Shown here piece by piece: positions 52,863 through 61,330 of a stretch of 64,000 bases of DNA. The notes under the pieces are model-generated. The model did no database searches, had not been told where the DNA came from, and worked only from the letters and a program-made list of their open reading frames with translations. The position numbers and the translations under genes were made by a program. The stretch lies in contig NZ_PTJC01000006.1 in NCBI RefSeq assembly GCF_002934605.1, forward strand, positions 1,674,001 to 1,738,000, read 5' to 3'. How positions within the stretch are numbered: position 1 is the first letter of the stretch; every line of letters begins with the position of its first letter. The DNA is from Neolewinella xylanilytica. GTDB taxonomy: Bacteria > Bacteroidota > Bacteroidia > Chitinophagales > Saprospiraceae.

Positions 52863-54467
52863 TTACAGTTTGACCAACTGAAGGGTGCGCAAGGATTTGC
52901 CCCCGGCGGTAAGGTGGAGGATGTACACGCCCGAGGGAAAACCATCGGCCACCTCGATGCTGCCTTCCGACCGCGATAGCCGTTGCTCGCTGACCAGCGT
53001 ACCGGTAGCCGTGTACAGCCTTACGCTGCCGCTGGTCAGCCGTCCGAGATTATAGCGAAGGACCGCGGCCCCGGGGGCCGGATTCGGGGCGAGCACGACC
53101 TCGATCTCCGCCGGTCCGGGGTCGCCGGTGGCGGTAGATTGGTCCTGTGGGCGCGCCAACTCCACGGTTAGGGCCGAAATGGAATCATTGGCCAAATCGA
53201 CCGAGATCGTATCGGATACGTACCCTTCGGCCGAGACGGCAACGGAATAGGTACCCGCCCTCGCAATGCCGGTCGCGAAGGCTCCCAGCGGGTCGGAGAG
53301 CGTAGCATTAAGCTGATCGGTCAGAATGGCAACCGATGCATTATTAATGCCAACGCCGGTGACACTGTCGACGACCATTCCCTCCAGGCGCGCCGCTCGC
53401 ACGTAGTTGACGTCGATGACGTAGAGGCCGGACTGGCGGTCGGAAACCAGGGTGAGTCCGCTGGGCAGGAACGGATAGGCTCCCCAGGCGCCGTTAAAAT
53501 CCCCGTTGGGGCCCACCCAGGTATCGTAGTTGGCGACCTCGATCAGGTTGGTGGGCACGCTGGCATCCACTACCCGCAGTCCGTCCGTGTAGTAGCTGAC
53601 TGACAGGAAATTGTCGATCACGTGTACGTTATGGGGAATGGTACCGGAGTTCAGGCTAGACAGCGGCCGGTACTCATCCAGCAGCTCGATGGCGGAAGGA
53701 TCGGTGATATCGTAGGCGGCCACCGAGGCGTTAGGCTTTTCGTCGGTGGTGAAGACGGTGCTGCCGGTAGTATTGGTCCAGGCGTTATGGGTGAAGGTGG
53801 TGGGTGTCCGGACCCGACCCAGTTCCCTAATATTGTTCAAGTCTTTGGTGTCGTAGATCGCCAGCTCGCCCTGGACAATTTCCGACGCGTACATCAGGTT
53901 GTCCTGAACGTAGACGTCATGGCTGTAGATGGCGGGGCCCCGGGCAATGATGGGCGGGTGCAGGGGGTTGGCCTTCAGGTCGAAGATTAGTATTCCGCCG
54001 GCGTTGATATTGCCGTCGCCACCGGAGGTAAAGGCCAGTCCGCGGGTCGTGTCGATGTAGAGGTTATGCGCCCGGTGGAAGGGACGATTGAAGCCGGGCA
54101 CCGTATCCCGGACGTGGGTCACGGCGAAGGTATCGGGTAGTTGCCGCAGGTCGATGACCGTCAGGCCGTCGTCGCGCTGGTCGGAAACGACGTAGGCATA
54201 CTCCCCGTAGGTTTTCATATCGCGCCAGACGCTCCGCACGCCGCTGGCAACGCCGACGACCTCGGCCGCGTCGGGATCGGCAAGGGAAACAATGGCCACG
54301 CCGGTGTCCAAACCCACTAGGGCGTATTCCGTGCCGTCCGGGCTGACGTAACCCCACACATCGTTGATACCTACGCCAAAATCTACATTCGACCGTTCAA
54401 CGGCGTTAAGCTGGGCGAGAGCGGGAAGCGAAATGAAAACGAAAAGGAACGGCAGGTAGCGTGTCAT
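52863..54467 (-). CDS. Choice-of-anchor B (LVIVD repeat) protein with type IX sorting signal
   Basis: A 534-residue secreted protein. After the signal peptide (YLPFLFVFISLPALAQ) come LVIVD-type propeller repeats such as VGLDTGVAIVSLADPDA, DGLTVIDLRQL and DGLRVVDASVPTNLIEVANY. These are followed by a carboxypeptidase-regulatory-like domain (LEGMVVDSVTGVGINNASV) and a C-terminal type IX secretion sorting domain (VVLAPNPAPGAAVLRYNLG to GVYILHLTAGGKSLRTLQL). It is expected to be exported by the type IX system and fixed to, or released from, the cell surface. Its binding partner is unknown. It is convergent with the S9 gene, 12 bases between the stops. Confidence 0.9.
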   Translation of the reverse strand: MTRYLPFLFVFISLPALAQLNAVERSNVDFGVGINDVWGYVSPDGTEYALVGLDTGVAIVSLADPDAAEVVGVASGVRSVWRDMKTYGEYAYVVSDQRDDGLTVIDLRQLPDTFAVTHVRDTVPGFNRPFHRAHNLYIDTTRGLAFTSGGDGNINAGGILIFDLKANPLHPPIIARGPAIYSHDVYVQDNLMYASEIVQGELAIYDTKDLNNIRELGRVRTPTTFTHNAWTNTTGSTVFTTDEKPNASVAAYDITDPSAIELLDEYRPLSSLNSGTIPHNVHVIDNFLSVSYYTDGLRVVDASVPTNLIEVANYDTWVGPNGDFNGAWGAYPFLPSGLTLVSDRQSGLYVIDVNYVRAARLEGMVVDSVTGVGINNASVAILTDQLNATLSDPLGAFATGIARAGTYSVAVSAEGYVSDTISVDLANDSISALTVELARPQDQSTATGDPGPAEIEVVLAPNPAPGAAVLRYNLGRLTSGSVRLYTATGTLVSEQRLSRSEGSIEVADGFPSGVYILHLTAGGKSLRTLQLVKL

Positions 54468-54520
54468 GGTAGCGTTTGTCCTAAGGGTAACGGTTGAATA
54501 CCGTTGGGGATGCTGGATTC

Positions 54521-55075
54521 TTAGTCCGCCCGCCGATACACCACCGTTTCGGTGCTGACGCCCAGTACCTGAAGTTCGAGCACATCGTCGGTCAGCCGCA
54601 CGATCCCGTAGCAGTCGGTCTGCGCGGGTCCGGAAATGGTGAAGCAGGGCGCACCCGTTCCGGTTCCTCCACTACAGGCCTCGGGACAATTGCCGTGGAA
54701 GGTCATGTCTTCCTCTACCAGCAGTTCGCCGTCGTAATAGGTCTTGTAGTGGGTGGGCGTAAACTCAACGACCTCTTCGCTGTCGGTGGTATTCACCCAA
54801 CTGCCGGTGAGTAATTTTTGCGCGGCGAGCGCAGGTGCCGCGGATCGGGCCGCCACGCCTTTGGCCTGCTGGTCGGCCGCTTCGTCTTCGATCACCATGC
54901 CGTAGGGGGTGGGAGCTGCTTCGGCTGCCGCGGCGCTCAGGGTATCGGCTCCGCTCGCCGCCGGGGCGGGCTCGGCAACGGGAAAGATATCGTCGATCGG
55001 TTCGTCCTCCAGGGCCACGTCGGCGGCACAGGCGGCGAAAAGGAAGGCGGAGAGGAAAAGAAGTAGGTAGCGCAT
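54521..55075 (-). CDS. Small lipoprotein of unknown function
   Basis: A 184-residue lipoprotein: signal peptide MRYLLLFLSAFLFAACAAD, with lipidation on the Cys, then a Pro/Ala/Glu-rich low-complexity linker to about residue 80. A compact C-terminal domain (LLTGSWVNTTDSEEVVEFT to LQVLGVSTETVVYRR) follows, with a pair of cysteines in CPEACSGGTG and two more in PCFTISG and DCYGI. This domain looks like a small lipocalin-like or META-type beta-barrel, which is a guess. The frame opens at 55126; the ATG at 55075 gives the signal. It is 19 bases downstream of coaE. Confidence 0.7.
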   Translation of the reverse strand: MRYLLLFLSAFLFAACAADVALEDEPIDDIFPVAEPAPAASGADTLSAAAAEAAPTPYGMVIEDEAADQQAKGVAARSAAPALAAQKLLTGSWVNTTDSEEVVEFTPTHYKTYYDGELLVEEDMTFHGNCPEACSGGTGTGAPCFTISGPAQTDCYGIVRLTDDVLELQVLGVSTETVVYRRAD

Positions 55076-55094
55076 CTCGATCGTTTGGTTCCCG

Positions 55095-55709
55095 TCAAAC
55101 GCCGGCGGGAAGGCTTTGGTGCGCACGCCGCCGCAGTTGACGGTCGGTGGCCAGGATTTGGGGCAGCAGCAATTGCCGACCGTCGTTGTGGATGAGGAAG
55201 TCGGCCGCGGCGGCCTTGCGTTCGTCGGTCCATTGCTTATCGGCCCGGGCGGCGAAGTCCTCTTCCGAAATGCCGTCGCGTTGCATGACCCGCGCCATCC
55301 GGATCGGGTAGGGGCAGCTTACTACGATCATCCCGTCGTACTGGTCGCGGCTGCCGATCTCGAGCAGGATGGCCGCTTCGTGGAGGGTATAGGGCCCCCT
55401 CTGCCGCCGGTGCCAGGCCGCGGCATCCTCGGCTACGGTGGGGTGGACGTGGGCATTCAGTCGCGCCAGGGCGGCGGGATCGGTAAACACCCGCTCCGCC
55501 AAGTAGGCCCGGTCGAGGCGGCCGTCCGGTCCGTAGCTATCCGGTCCGAAATCATTGACGATCGACCGGCGCAGCACCGGATTTTCGTTCATCAGTTCCT
55601 TTGCGCGCACATCGGCGTAGTAGACAGCCACCCCGAGGCGTTCGAAGTCTCGGCAGACGGTCGTCTTACCAGCTCCTATGTTGCCCGTGATCCCGATACG
55701 AAGTGCCAT
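55095..55709 (-). CDS. coaE: Dephospho-CoA kinase
   Basis: Last step of coenzyme A synthesis: phosphorylates the 3'-OH of dephospho-CoA with ATP. The 204-residue P-loop kinase shows GITGNIGAGKTTV (P-loop GNIGAGKTT at residues 9-17), the acceptor-binding AVYYADVRAKELMNENPVL, and HPTVAEDAAAW. LLEIGSRDQYDGMIVVSCPYPIR fits the strand after the lid. Length is normal. It lies between the SulP transporter gene (19-base gap upstream) and the small lipoprotein gene. Confidence 0.96.
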   Translation of the reverse strand: MALRIGITGNIGAGKTTVCRDFERLGVAVYYADVRAKELMNENPVLRRSIVNDFGPDSYGPDGRLDRAYLAERVFTDPAALARLNAHVHPTVAEDAAAWHRRQRGPYTLHEAAILLEIGSRDQYDGMIVVSCPYPIRMARVMQRDGISEEDFAARADKQWTDERKAAAADFLIHNDGRQLLLPQILATDRQLRRRAHQSLPAGV

Positions 55710-55728
55710 GCCGGCCGCTAAGGTAGGC

Positions 55729-57264
55729 CTACACGGATTGATCCACCGCTACTTTATACGTAGGATCGTCGACTACGTTTACTTCGATGATGGCCCCCGC
55801 CTTATCGAGGAGGCGGCGACAGTCTTTGCTGAGGTGCTTGAGGTGGACCTTCTTCCCCACCTTGTGGTACCGCTCGGTGAGTTTGTTCAGGGCCTCGATG
55901 GCCGACATGTCCACGACGCGGCTTTCCTCGAAATCGATCACGATCTCCTCGGGGTCGTTCAGCACGTCGAACTTCTCGTTGAATACGGCCACCGATCCGA
56001 AGAAGAGCGGGCCGTAAATCTCGTAATGCTTGACGCCGTTGTCGTCGATCCGCTTCCGTGCCCGGATACGCTTGGCGCTCTCCCAGGAAAAGCGAAGGGC
56101 GGCGATGATGACGCCCACGATGACCGCCAGGGCCAGGTTATGCAGGAAGATCGTCACCAGCGTAACCAGTACCATCACCAATAAATCCGATTTTGGCATC
56201 TTGCCGAAAGTCCGCAAACTGGCCCATTCGAAGGTACCTACGGCTACCATGATCATCAGTCCGGTCAGCGCCGCCATCGGTACGAGTTCGATCAGGCTGC
56301 TGCCAAACATGATAAACACCAGCAGCATCGTAGCCGCCACGATCCCGGACAGCCGAGCCCGGGCACCGGAGCTAATGTTGATCAAACTCTGACCCAGCAT
56401 CGCGCAACCGCCCATACCGGAAAGAAAACCGGATAGCACGTTTGCCGCTCCCTGGGCAACGGCTTCCTTGTTCCCGCGCCCCCGCGTCTCGGTGATCTCA
56501 TCGATGATGTTCAAGGTCAGCAGGCTCTCAATGAGGCCGACCCCGGCCACCACCAGGGCGTAAGGGGTAATGACTTGCAGCGTTTCGAAGGTGAAGGGAA
56601 CATTGGGAATGTGGAAGGGCGGGAAGCCACCCGCGATGCTGGCCATGTCGCCCACCGTCTTGGTGTCGATCCCGAAGCCCCATACGATGCCGAAGACCGT
56701 AAGAATGGCGACCAGCGAGGCGGGTACCGCCTTAGTCAACCGCGGCAGTCCCCAGATGATCAACATCGTGATCAGCACCAGCCCGCCGAAGAGGTAAAGT
56801 GCGTTGCCGGACAGCCAGGCGCCCGTATCCGGGTTGCGGAACTGATCCAGCTGCGACATAAAAATGATGATTGCCAATCCATTCACAAATCCGAAGATGG
56901 CGGGGTGGGGGACCAGCCGCATCAGTTTCCCCAAGCGCAGAAAACCCGCCGCCAGCTGGAACAGGCCGGCGAGCACCACCGTAGCGAAGATGTACTCGAT
57001 GCCGTGCGACTGCGCCAGCGACACGATCACGACCGCTACGGCACCGGTAGCTCCACTGATCATACCCGGGCGGCCACCGAAGACCGCCGTCACGATGCCC
57101 ATCACGAAAGCGGCGTACAGTCCCGTAAGGGGTGGCAAACCGGCGAGGAACGCGAAAGCGACCGCTTCCGGCACCAGGGCGAGCGCGACCGTCAGTCCGG
57201 AGAGGATCTCGGTCTTGTAATCGACCTTCTGCGTAAAATCAAATAAGTTAATGTATCGTTCCAT
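55729..57264 (-). CDS. SulP-family anion transporter with STAS domain
   Basis: A 511-residue membrane transporter of the SLC26/SulP family: about ten to twelve membrane helices. The early signature is ALVPEAVAFAFLAGLPPLTGLYAAF, a second is PGMISGATGAVAVVI, and SGMGGCAMLGQSLINISSGARARLSGI lies in the later half. The cytoplasmic STAS domain makes up the last 90 residues (EEIVIDFEESRVVDMSAIEAL). Substrates in the family include sulfate and bicarbonate, and the choice here is unclear. It is the first gene of the run with coaE and the lipoprotein. Confidence 0.92.
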   Translation of the reverse strand: MERYINLFDFTQKVDYKTEILSGLTVALALVPEAVAFAFLAGLPPLTGLYAAFVMGIVTAVFGGRPGMISGATGAVAVVIVSLAQSHGIEYIFATVVLAGLFQLAAGFLRLGKLMRLVPHPAIFGFVNGLAIIIFMSQLDQFRNPDTGAWLSGNALYLFGGLVLITMLIIWGLPRLTKAVPASLVAILTVFGIVWGFGIDTKTVGDMASIAGGFPPFHIPNVPFTFETLQVITPYALVVAGVGLIESLLTLNIIDEITETRGRGNKEAVAQGAANVLSGFLSGMGGCAMLGQSLINISSGARARLSGIVAATMLLVFIMFGSSLIELVPMAALTGLMIMVAVGTFEWASLRTFGKMPKSDLLVMVLVTLVTIFLHNLALAVIVGVIIAALRFSWESAKRIRARKRIDDNGVKHYEIYGPLFFGSVAVFNEKFDVLNDPEEIVIDFEESRVVDMSAIEALNKLTERYHKVGKKVHLKHLSKDCRRLLDKAGAIIEVNVVDDPTYKVAVDQSV

Positions 57265-57454
57265 CTGTTTGACAATGGCTTACTCCGATAATGCCGTGCA
57301 TTATCCGCGGTATGTACTATTTCGATCGACTTCCCCCTAGCCTTAGCGGCCGCAAAGGTAGGGTAAATCGTCCACCCCGGAAAGCCCAAAGCTCCTTATC
57401 CGCATCGTGCATCCTGCCGACATGCTTATCTTCGCCCACCCAAAAAACAACAGC

Positions 57455-57790
57455 ATGGCAGAGCCCGGAAATATTGTCATTACGGTAATCGACCGCCACG
57501 GTGAGGCCCACGAACTGGAAGCGCCGACGGATATGAACATGAACGTCATGGAAGTTTGCAAAGCCTACGAGCTACCGGTGAAGGGAACTTGTGGCGGGAT
57601 GGCCCTCTGCAGTACCTGTCATTGCTACATTCTTTCCGACACCGAGCTGCCGGATATGAAGGACGACGAGGAGGACATGCTCGATCAGGCCTTTTTCGTG
57701 GAGGACAACTCCCGCCTCGGCTGCCAACTGCGAATCACCGACGATCTGGACGGGCTGCGGATCCAGCTGGCCCCCGAAGCGGAAGAATAA
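57455..57790 (+). CDS. 2Fe-2S ferredoxin, adrenodoxin-like
   Basis: An electron carrier of 111 residues with the cysteine spacing C46-x5-C52-x2-C55-x34-C90 typical of vertebrate-type/adrenodoxin-like [2Fe-2S] ferredoxins. The core is KGTCGGMALCSTCHC followed by the acidic helix DMKDDEEDML, the usual partner-binding surface. The frame opens at 57407, but the ATG at 57455 gives the family length. The neighbouring tRNA gene is separate, with its own promoter. Likely roles are iron-sulfur cluster assembly or P450-like electron transfer. Confidence 0.92.
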   Translation: MAEPGNIVITVIDRHGEAHELEAPTDMNMNVMEVCKAYELPVKGTCGGMALCSTCHCYILSDTELPDMKDDEEDMLDQAFFVEDNSRLGCQLRITDDLDGLRIQLAPEAEE

Positions 57791-57812
57791 TTCAAGAAAT
57801 CTTTCTCGAACT

Positions 57813-57842
57813 TTTGAAGTTTCGAAATTGTATGTATATTTG
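57813..57842 (+). promoter_or_regulatory. Promoter of the initiator tRNA gene
   Basis: TTTG at 57813-57816 and TATATTTG at 57835-57842 are separated by 18 bases, matching the Bacteroidota -33/-7 consensus (TTTG and TAnnTTTG). The tRNA begins 36 bases downstream. This is the best promoter match in the window. Confidence 0.8.
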
Positions 57843-57878
57843 CACCCCGTTACGATGGTAACGTGGTAAAATTAACAC

Positions 57879-57951
<73 letters not shown>

Positions 57952-57960
57952 CATAGTGAA

Positions 57961-57997
57961 AGCCGTTATCGACGAAAGTCGGTAACGGCTTTTTTTT
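57961..57997 (+). terminator. Rho-independent terminator of the tRNA gene
   Basis: AGCCGTTATCGAC and GTCGGTAACGGCT form a 13-base stem (one G-T wobble) with a GAAA loop, followed by a run of T up to 57997. Confidence 0.93.
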
Positions 57998-58024
57998 GCC
58001 CGGCTCCAAGAGCATTAAAACACC

Positions 58025-58057
58025 AAAACCGGCACTACCCATGGGAGTGCCGGTTTT
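58025..58057. terminator. Second terminator, likely for the AsmA gene on the minus strand
   Basis: AAAACCGGCACT (58025-58036) is the perfect complement of AGTGCCGGTTTT (58046-58057), with an inner CCC/GGG pair. The A/T tracts make it usable in both directions. It lies 21 bases beyond the AsmA stop at 58078. Confidence 0.85.
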
Positions 58058-58077
58058 CGTGTTTTGGGTGAGGGCTG

Positions 58078-61000
58078 TTATTCGTTGCCGCCGCCCTCTT
58101 TCTTCCGTTTGAAGGGATTGAACTTCTCTAGCTTGGCCTTTACGTCGTCCACGGCATCCTTGCCGATGCCGGGAATGTCGAGGCTGTCGGCAATGGTGGA
58201 GGTCGTATCGCCCAGGCCTAGCGCGCCCCGGACGCGATCGGCTGCCGCCTGCTCCAGTCGTTTGGCCTGGTCAGCGGCTGCCCGTTCCAGGGTGTCGCGG
58301 AATTCCTCGACCCGGGTCTCGGCCATGGCGCGCGCCGAATCCACCCGGTTGCGCACTTCTTCCTCGGCTCGGTCCTGTAGCGCACCGGCCACCGCGCCCG
58401 CACCGCTACCGCTCTGGCCGGAGCCGGTGCCCAGCAGATTGATACCGGTTTTCGGATCCGAGATCGAGCCGGTCAGGGCGATGTCCAGATTCAGCGTATC
58501 CCCGGGAGAAATATCGAGCCCCAGCCGCTTGGCCTGCCCGGCCAGATTCTCCAGGGCGGAGAGGGCGGCCCCCCCGACAATGTTTCCTTCGACCAGGTTA
58601 CGCGGCACGGCTGCCCGGATGCGGTAGTCCATATCCGTGTTCAAACCGTGCGTACCGGCGACCGTCATGCCGATACCGGCCAGCGAAAAATCAAAGGGTT
58701 CTACGGTCACCATGCCATCGTTGATTTGGAAGGCGGCAATGATGTTCTTCAGCGTGGCGCTTTCACGGAGTTCCTTTACGTTCAGGGCCCGGCCGAGTAC
58801 CTGCAGTGGCTTGAAGGAGGCGATCCTCGCTTCGGCCGTACGCAGCAATCCCTCGGCGTCGATGGTGTTGAGGATTGGTAGCAGGTCGTTACCCAGCCGG
58901 CCTTCCATCATCAGCTCGCTGCTGAAGTTGCCATTCACGAATTTCCCGATCGGAGCGAGGGCCGAAAAGGTATTCAATGCACCGAAGGCCTGACCGAAGT
59001 CGAGCTCCTGCATATCGTAGGCAAAGCGGAACACGGGCTGCCCCGTTTCACCGGTATCGTAAGCACCGCGGAAGCCCATCGAGCCGCCGAAGAGGTTGGC
59101 CCGTCCGTCTTCGATCATCGCGGAGCCGTCGCGGACCAGCAGTTGACCGCGAACGTTGTTCATCACGATGTCCGTGTATTGTACCCGGTCGGCCGTCATA
59201 TCCACCTCCAGGTTGATGTTGCGGGGGATGGGTATGGGGGCGGTTTCGGCCGTGGCCGCTCCGCTGCCATCCTGCGTTGGGGTGGGGGCCGGCTCGATAG
59301 TCGCTTCGTCGCTCATGAAGTCGGCTACGTTGAAGAAGCCGGAGCGTACGGCGAGGTTGCCGGTCAGCACCCCTTCGCCGAAAGTGTAGTCGAAAAGGTT
59401 ATTAATGGTGCCGGAGGCGTTGAAGCTGCTCTCCTGGAGGGTGGCGCTGGCATTGTCGATCACCAGCCGGTTCGGTTTGATGTTGCCGGCGACCCGCAGG
59501 TCGGTGGGTTGGTACGTGCCGTAGGCGAGCTCCTGAATTTCCGCGTCGAGGTCGAAATCGAAGCGGTCGAAGACTTCCGTGGTCGCTTCGGCCGTGGCAA
59601 CTTCCATTTCGGCGGGACTGGCCGTCCGGTCCGTTCCCTCCTCCGCCAGCCATTCGTCGGCGTTGAAGTAATTGGACCGCATGGTGAAGCTGCCCCGCAT
59701 GGTTTGCTCCGGGCTGAAGTAAGCCAGGATGTTGTCAATCTTGCCCGAGGCGGATACGTCGCTGCTGCCGAGCGTAGCGGAGAACTGCTGGAGGTCGATG
59801 GCCTGCGGACTGAAGTCGGCCCGCGCCTGGGCGATGCGGACCGGCGGGGTGCCTTCGGCTACGTAGATCAGGTTGCTGACGAGCAGGTCTCCCGTCAGGT
59901 TCACTTCCGCGTAGCGCCCGGCTTCGATGGCGCTCTGGCGAACGTTGTTCATGGTAATGTCGGCAACGATCCGGCCGGCGAGTTCCTCGACCCCGTCCAG
60001 GGGGATGGCGGAGGCCCAGTTCCCCAGGTCGAGCGTGCCGTTCAGACGAGCGTCCACGTCGGGATCGGAGAGGGGTGTAGCCAGTCGGAAACTACCCTCG
60101 AAGGGGTCGTTACCCAGCGTGAAATTGAAGCGGGGAATACTCACCTTCAGTTGGTCGAGATCACTACTGGGGCTGTTGACCGCCAGTTCGGCGTCGATGC
60201 CGTTGATCCCGACCGGCTTGCCGGGGTACTGTACGCCACCGTCGTCGATCCGGCTGTTGACGGTAAAGGCCGGGTAGGTTTCGGTTTCTCCGTTGTAGGC
60301 GCCGTCGACCGTGCCGTTCAGGGTGAAGGTGCCGGAGGTCTGGACCTGCTCGAAGCCTTCGGTGTAGGCCGCGGGGACCAAGCTCCACAGCTGGCGGAAG
60401 TCATTGGCGGGAGCCTCGTAAGCGAGGTCGAAAAGGATATCATCGTTCTCCTCCAGGTCGATGCTGCCGTTCATCACCAAGGCCAGCTCGTTCAGCGTCA
60501 CGTCGGCGTCCGTGAAGGTGTAGCGCATGTTGTCGGAGTCCACGTTGACCGTACCGTCGGCGGTCATGCGCACTCCGTCAAGGTAGGTCATTCCGCCCTG
60601 CCGCAACGTCAGTTCGTCCGCCCTTGCCTGGGTCACCACGTCGAAGATCGAGGCGGTGAAGTCCCCCTCCCCGGTGGCATGGAGGCCGGCAAGCCGCACG
60701 TAGGTTTCGGTGGTACGGTCGTCGTAGACCAGCCGTCCGTTGTTGATCTCGAAGTGATCGAGGGTAATCAGGGCACTACTCGTTGCGGTATCCGTTGCTC
60801 CCGCGCTCTCGGCGCCCGACTCCGGTACGATGAGGTAGTTGGCCAATTGCTCGTTGAGGACAAGTAGATTGACGTCCGGTGCCTGCAGGATGACGGCGTC
60901 GATATTGTAGTTACCGTCGCCGGCGATGACCGACCAAAATCCGAGGTCCACCCGTGCCTGTTCCCCGCTCACCAGCGGCAGGCCGGCGAAGGTATCGATG

Positions 61001-61227
61001 CCGACAACGCTGAATTCGTCGACCGTAAGGGCGATATCGGGAAAGCTGCGCAGGAAACTGACGTTCGCGTCCGCGAAATCGACCTCAGCGTTGACGGCGT
61101 TATTCACCGCGCTTTTGACGTTGGCCACGATCTCGTCTTTGAAAATAACGGGGGCCAAAGCGAGGATACCGACCAGCAGGACGATAAAAACAAGCAGACC
61201 GATGAGGATGCGTTTGGCTAATTTCAT
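58078..61227 (-). CDS. AsmA-like envelope protein, 1049 residues
   Basis: A large protein with one N-terminal membrane helix (ILIGLLVFIVLLVGILALAPV) and then a long, mostly beta-rich periplasmic part. The AsmA family hallmarks are the early VNAEVDFADANVSFLRSFPDI, and the C-terminal AsmA_2-like part with LRIASFKPLQVLG-type segments and GMTVAGTHGLNTDMDYRI. The tail (residues 970-1040) is a charged coiled region. AsmA proteins are implicated in lipid transport between the membranes or outer-membrane assembly. It is divergent from the RNase D gene and is terminated by the hairpin at 58025. Confidence 0.87.
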   Translation of the reverse strand: MKLAKRILIGLLVFIVLLVGILALAPVIFKDEIVANVKSAVNNAVNAEVDFADANVSFLRSFPDIALTVDEFSVVGIDTFAGLPLVSGEQARVDLGFWSVIAGDGNYNIDAVILQAPDVNLLVLNEQLANYLIVPESGAESAGATDTATSSALITLDHFEINNGRLVYDDRTTETYVRLAGLHATGEGDFTASIFDVVTQARADELTLRQGGMTYLDGVRMTADGTVNVDSDNMRYTFTDADVTLNELALVMNGSIDLEENDDILFDLAYEAPANDFRQLWSLVPAAYTEGFEQVQTSGTFTLNGTVDGAYNGETETYPAFTVNSRIDDGGVQYPGKPVGINGIDAELAVNSPSSDLDQLKVSIPRFNFTLGNDPFEGSFRLATPLSDPDVDARLNGTLDLGNWASAIPLDGVEELAGRIVADITMNNVRQSAIEAGRYAEVNLTGDLLVSNLIYVAEGTPPVRIAQARADFSPQAIDLQQFSATLGSSDVSASGKIDNILAYFSPEQTMRGSFTMRSNYFNADEWLAEEGTDRTASPAEMEVATAEATTEVFDRFDFDLDAEIQELAYGTYQPTDLRVAGNIKPNRLVIDNASATLQESSFNASGTINNLFDYTFGEGVLTGNLAVRSGFFNVADFMSDEATIEPAPTPTQDGSGAATAETAPIPIPRNINLEVDMTADRVQYTDIVMNNVRGQLLVRDGSAMIEDGRANLFGGSMGFRGAYDTGETGQPVFRFAYDMQELDFGQAFGALNTFSALAPIGKFVNGNFSSELMMEGRLGNDLLPILNTIDAEGLLRTAEARIASFKPLQVLGRALNVKELRESATLKNIIAAFQINDGMVTVEPFDFSLAGIGMTVAGTHGLNTDMDYRIRAAVPRNLVEGNIVGGAALSALENLAGQAKRLGLDISPGDTLNLDIALTGSISDPKTGINLLGTGSGQSGSGAGAVAGALQDRAEEEVRNRVDSARAMAETRVEEFRDTLERAAADQAKRLEQAAADRVRGALGLGDTTSTIADSLDIPGIGKDAVDDVKAKLEKFNPFKRKKEGGGNE

Positions 61228-61270
61228 GGGGTAGGTTTGATAGAAAACAACTGATGCACGACGTAGTTGG

Positions 61271-61299
61271 TTGCCTCTAGACGATTCGGCTTACCTTGC
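61271..61299 (+). promoter_or_regulatory. Likely promoter of the RNase D gene
   Basis: TTGC at 61271-61274 and TACCTTGC at 61292-61299 are 17 bases apart, close to the -33/-7 spacing of Bacteroidota promoters. The ATG at 61331 lies 31 bases further on, and an upstream ATG-less extension of the frame overlaps the promoter, supporting the later start. Confidence 0.55.
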
Positions 61300-61330
61300 G
61301 TCACCACAACGCACCAAATCCATTCTTTGT

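Noticed and set aside
59143-60867. 574-residue plus-strand ORF opposite the AsmA gene
   Set aside because: Its Val/Gly/Asp-rich low-complexity composition is the usual antisense pattern in this GC-rich genome; the AsmA gene is complete.
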